From Mesoaciditoga sp. (GTDB lineage: Bacteria > Thermotogota > Thermotogae > Mesoaciditogales > Mesoaciditogaceae): a DNA stretch of 64,000 nucleotides. Shown here piece by piece: positions 63,862-64,000 of the stretch. A program made the position numbers and the translations under genes. The first letter of the stretch is position 1. Each line of letters opens with the position of its first letter. The stretch is taken from positions 1 through 64,000 of the forward strand of contig PNIW01000006.1 in assembly GCA_002878315.1 (NCBI GenBank). Direction: 5' to 3'. The notes beneath the pieces were generated by a model. That model was not told the DNA's origin, ran no database searches, and saw only the letters and a program-made list of their open reading frames with translations.

Positions 63862-64000
63862 TGGAAATACTAAGAGTAGAAAACATAAAAAAGAGTTTTT
63901 CCGGAGTTAGCGTCTTGAAAAATATAAATTTATCCATAAAGTCTGGAGAATTACACGCAATCGTCGGAGAAAATGGGGCTGGCAAATCAACTTTGATGAA
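63861..64000 (+). CDS. Sugar ABC transporter ATPase, N-terminal fragment
   Basis: The first 46 codons before the window ends. [20 protein letters not shown] is followed by [20 protein letters not shown], with a Walker A motif GENGAGKST. This start is typical of RbsA/XylG/MglA-type ATPases with two fused nucleotide-binding domains, though that cannot be confirmed here. The one-base overlap with the LacI gene shows an operon. Confidence 0.9.
   Translation, partial: MEILRVENIKKSFSGVSVLKNINLSIKSGELHAIVGENGAGKSTLM

Overview
The window looks like a piece of chromosome from a member of the Thermotogota, possibly outside the classic Thermotoga group (for example the Mesoaciditoga/Athalassotoga side; that placement is inference). 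Supporting signs are a tRNase Z that closely resembles the Thermotoga maritima enzyme as I remember it, dnaG-rpoD adjacency, FabK as enoyl-ACP reductase, an archaeal-type phosphoglycerate mutase, Thermus-type PyrE and CinA, many ABC sugar transport genes, and small signal-peptide proteins of the outer-sheath type. The DNA is AT-rich, genes are tightly packed, and many start codons overlap the preceding stop (ATGA, GTGA, TTGA). I saw no rRNA, tRNA, CRISPR array, insertion sequence or prophage.

Layout. 1-290: divergent control region between a leftward gene that leaves the window and the rpsF-ssb-rpsR operon. 1445-5296: rplI, rnz, NfeD, stomatin-like protein and two unknown envelope proteins. 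5304-8159 (minus): PyrE-like phosphoribosyltransferase, cinA, a Nudix hydrolase and an exported protein. 8237-12482: murJ, an orphan Dam-type methylase, a DUF981-like membrane protein, an SDR protein with a degenerate active site and a THEP1-like NTPase. 12640-18032: a fatty-acid synthesis operon (fabF, a DegV-like gene, fabZ, fabH, fabK, fabD, acpP) preceded by a sigma54-like promoter match. 18785-26363 (minus): an arabinose operon (LacI-type regulator, araA, abfA, a small ORF, araM, araD, FGGY kinase).

26834-37425 is a ten-gene muropeptide recycling operon: murQ, a C-terminal remnant of namZ, a cytoplasmic transglutaminase-like protein, a peptide-type binding protein, nagZ, an AmiE-like serine hydrolase, anmK, a GntR regulator, an N-acetylglucosamine kinase and an NlpC/P60 peptidase. 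Together they would strip GlcNAc and peptide from imported muropeptides and send both sugars to GlcNAc-6-P. 37533-42711 is a housekeeping block (rplU, prp, rpmA, a RibU-like ECF component, rplM, rpsI, dnaG, rpoD). 42738-48231 (minus) holds apgM, a PEGA-repeat membrane protein, a CoA-disulfide-reductase-like flavoprotein and a long-form nucleotidyltransferase. 48280-54372 (minus) is a LacI-controlled alpha-glucan operon (regulator, debranching-type glucosidase, binding protein, two permeases).

54648-62622 is a seven-gene operon joining a class V aminotransferase and a SerA-like dehydrogenase to YgeY, the knotted carbamoyltransferase YgeW, a hydantoinase-like enzyme, SsnA and a dihydroorotate-dehydrogenase-like iron-sulfur flavoprotein. 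It is the best candidate here for an incompletely described pathway (nitrogen heterocycle or ureide breakdown). The window ends with a LacI-type regulator and the first 46 codons of a sugar ABC-transporter ATPase. A recurring theme is a LacI regulator whose strong promoter has a palindromic operator directly after the -10 box, implying autoregulation. In the alpha-glucan operon a second perfect copy of the operator lies 1.36 kb inside the next gene.
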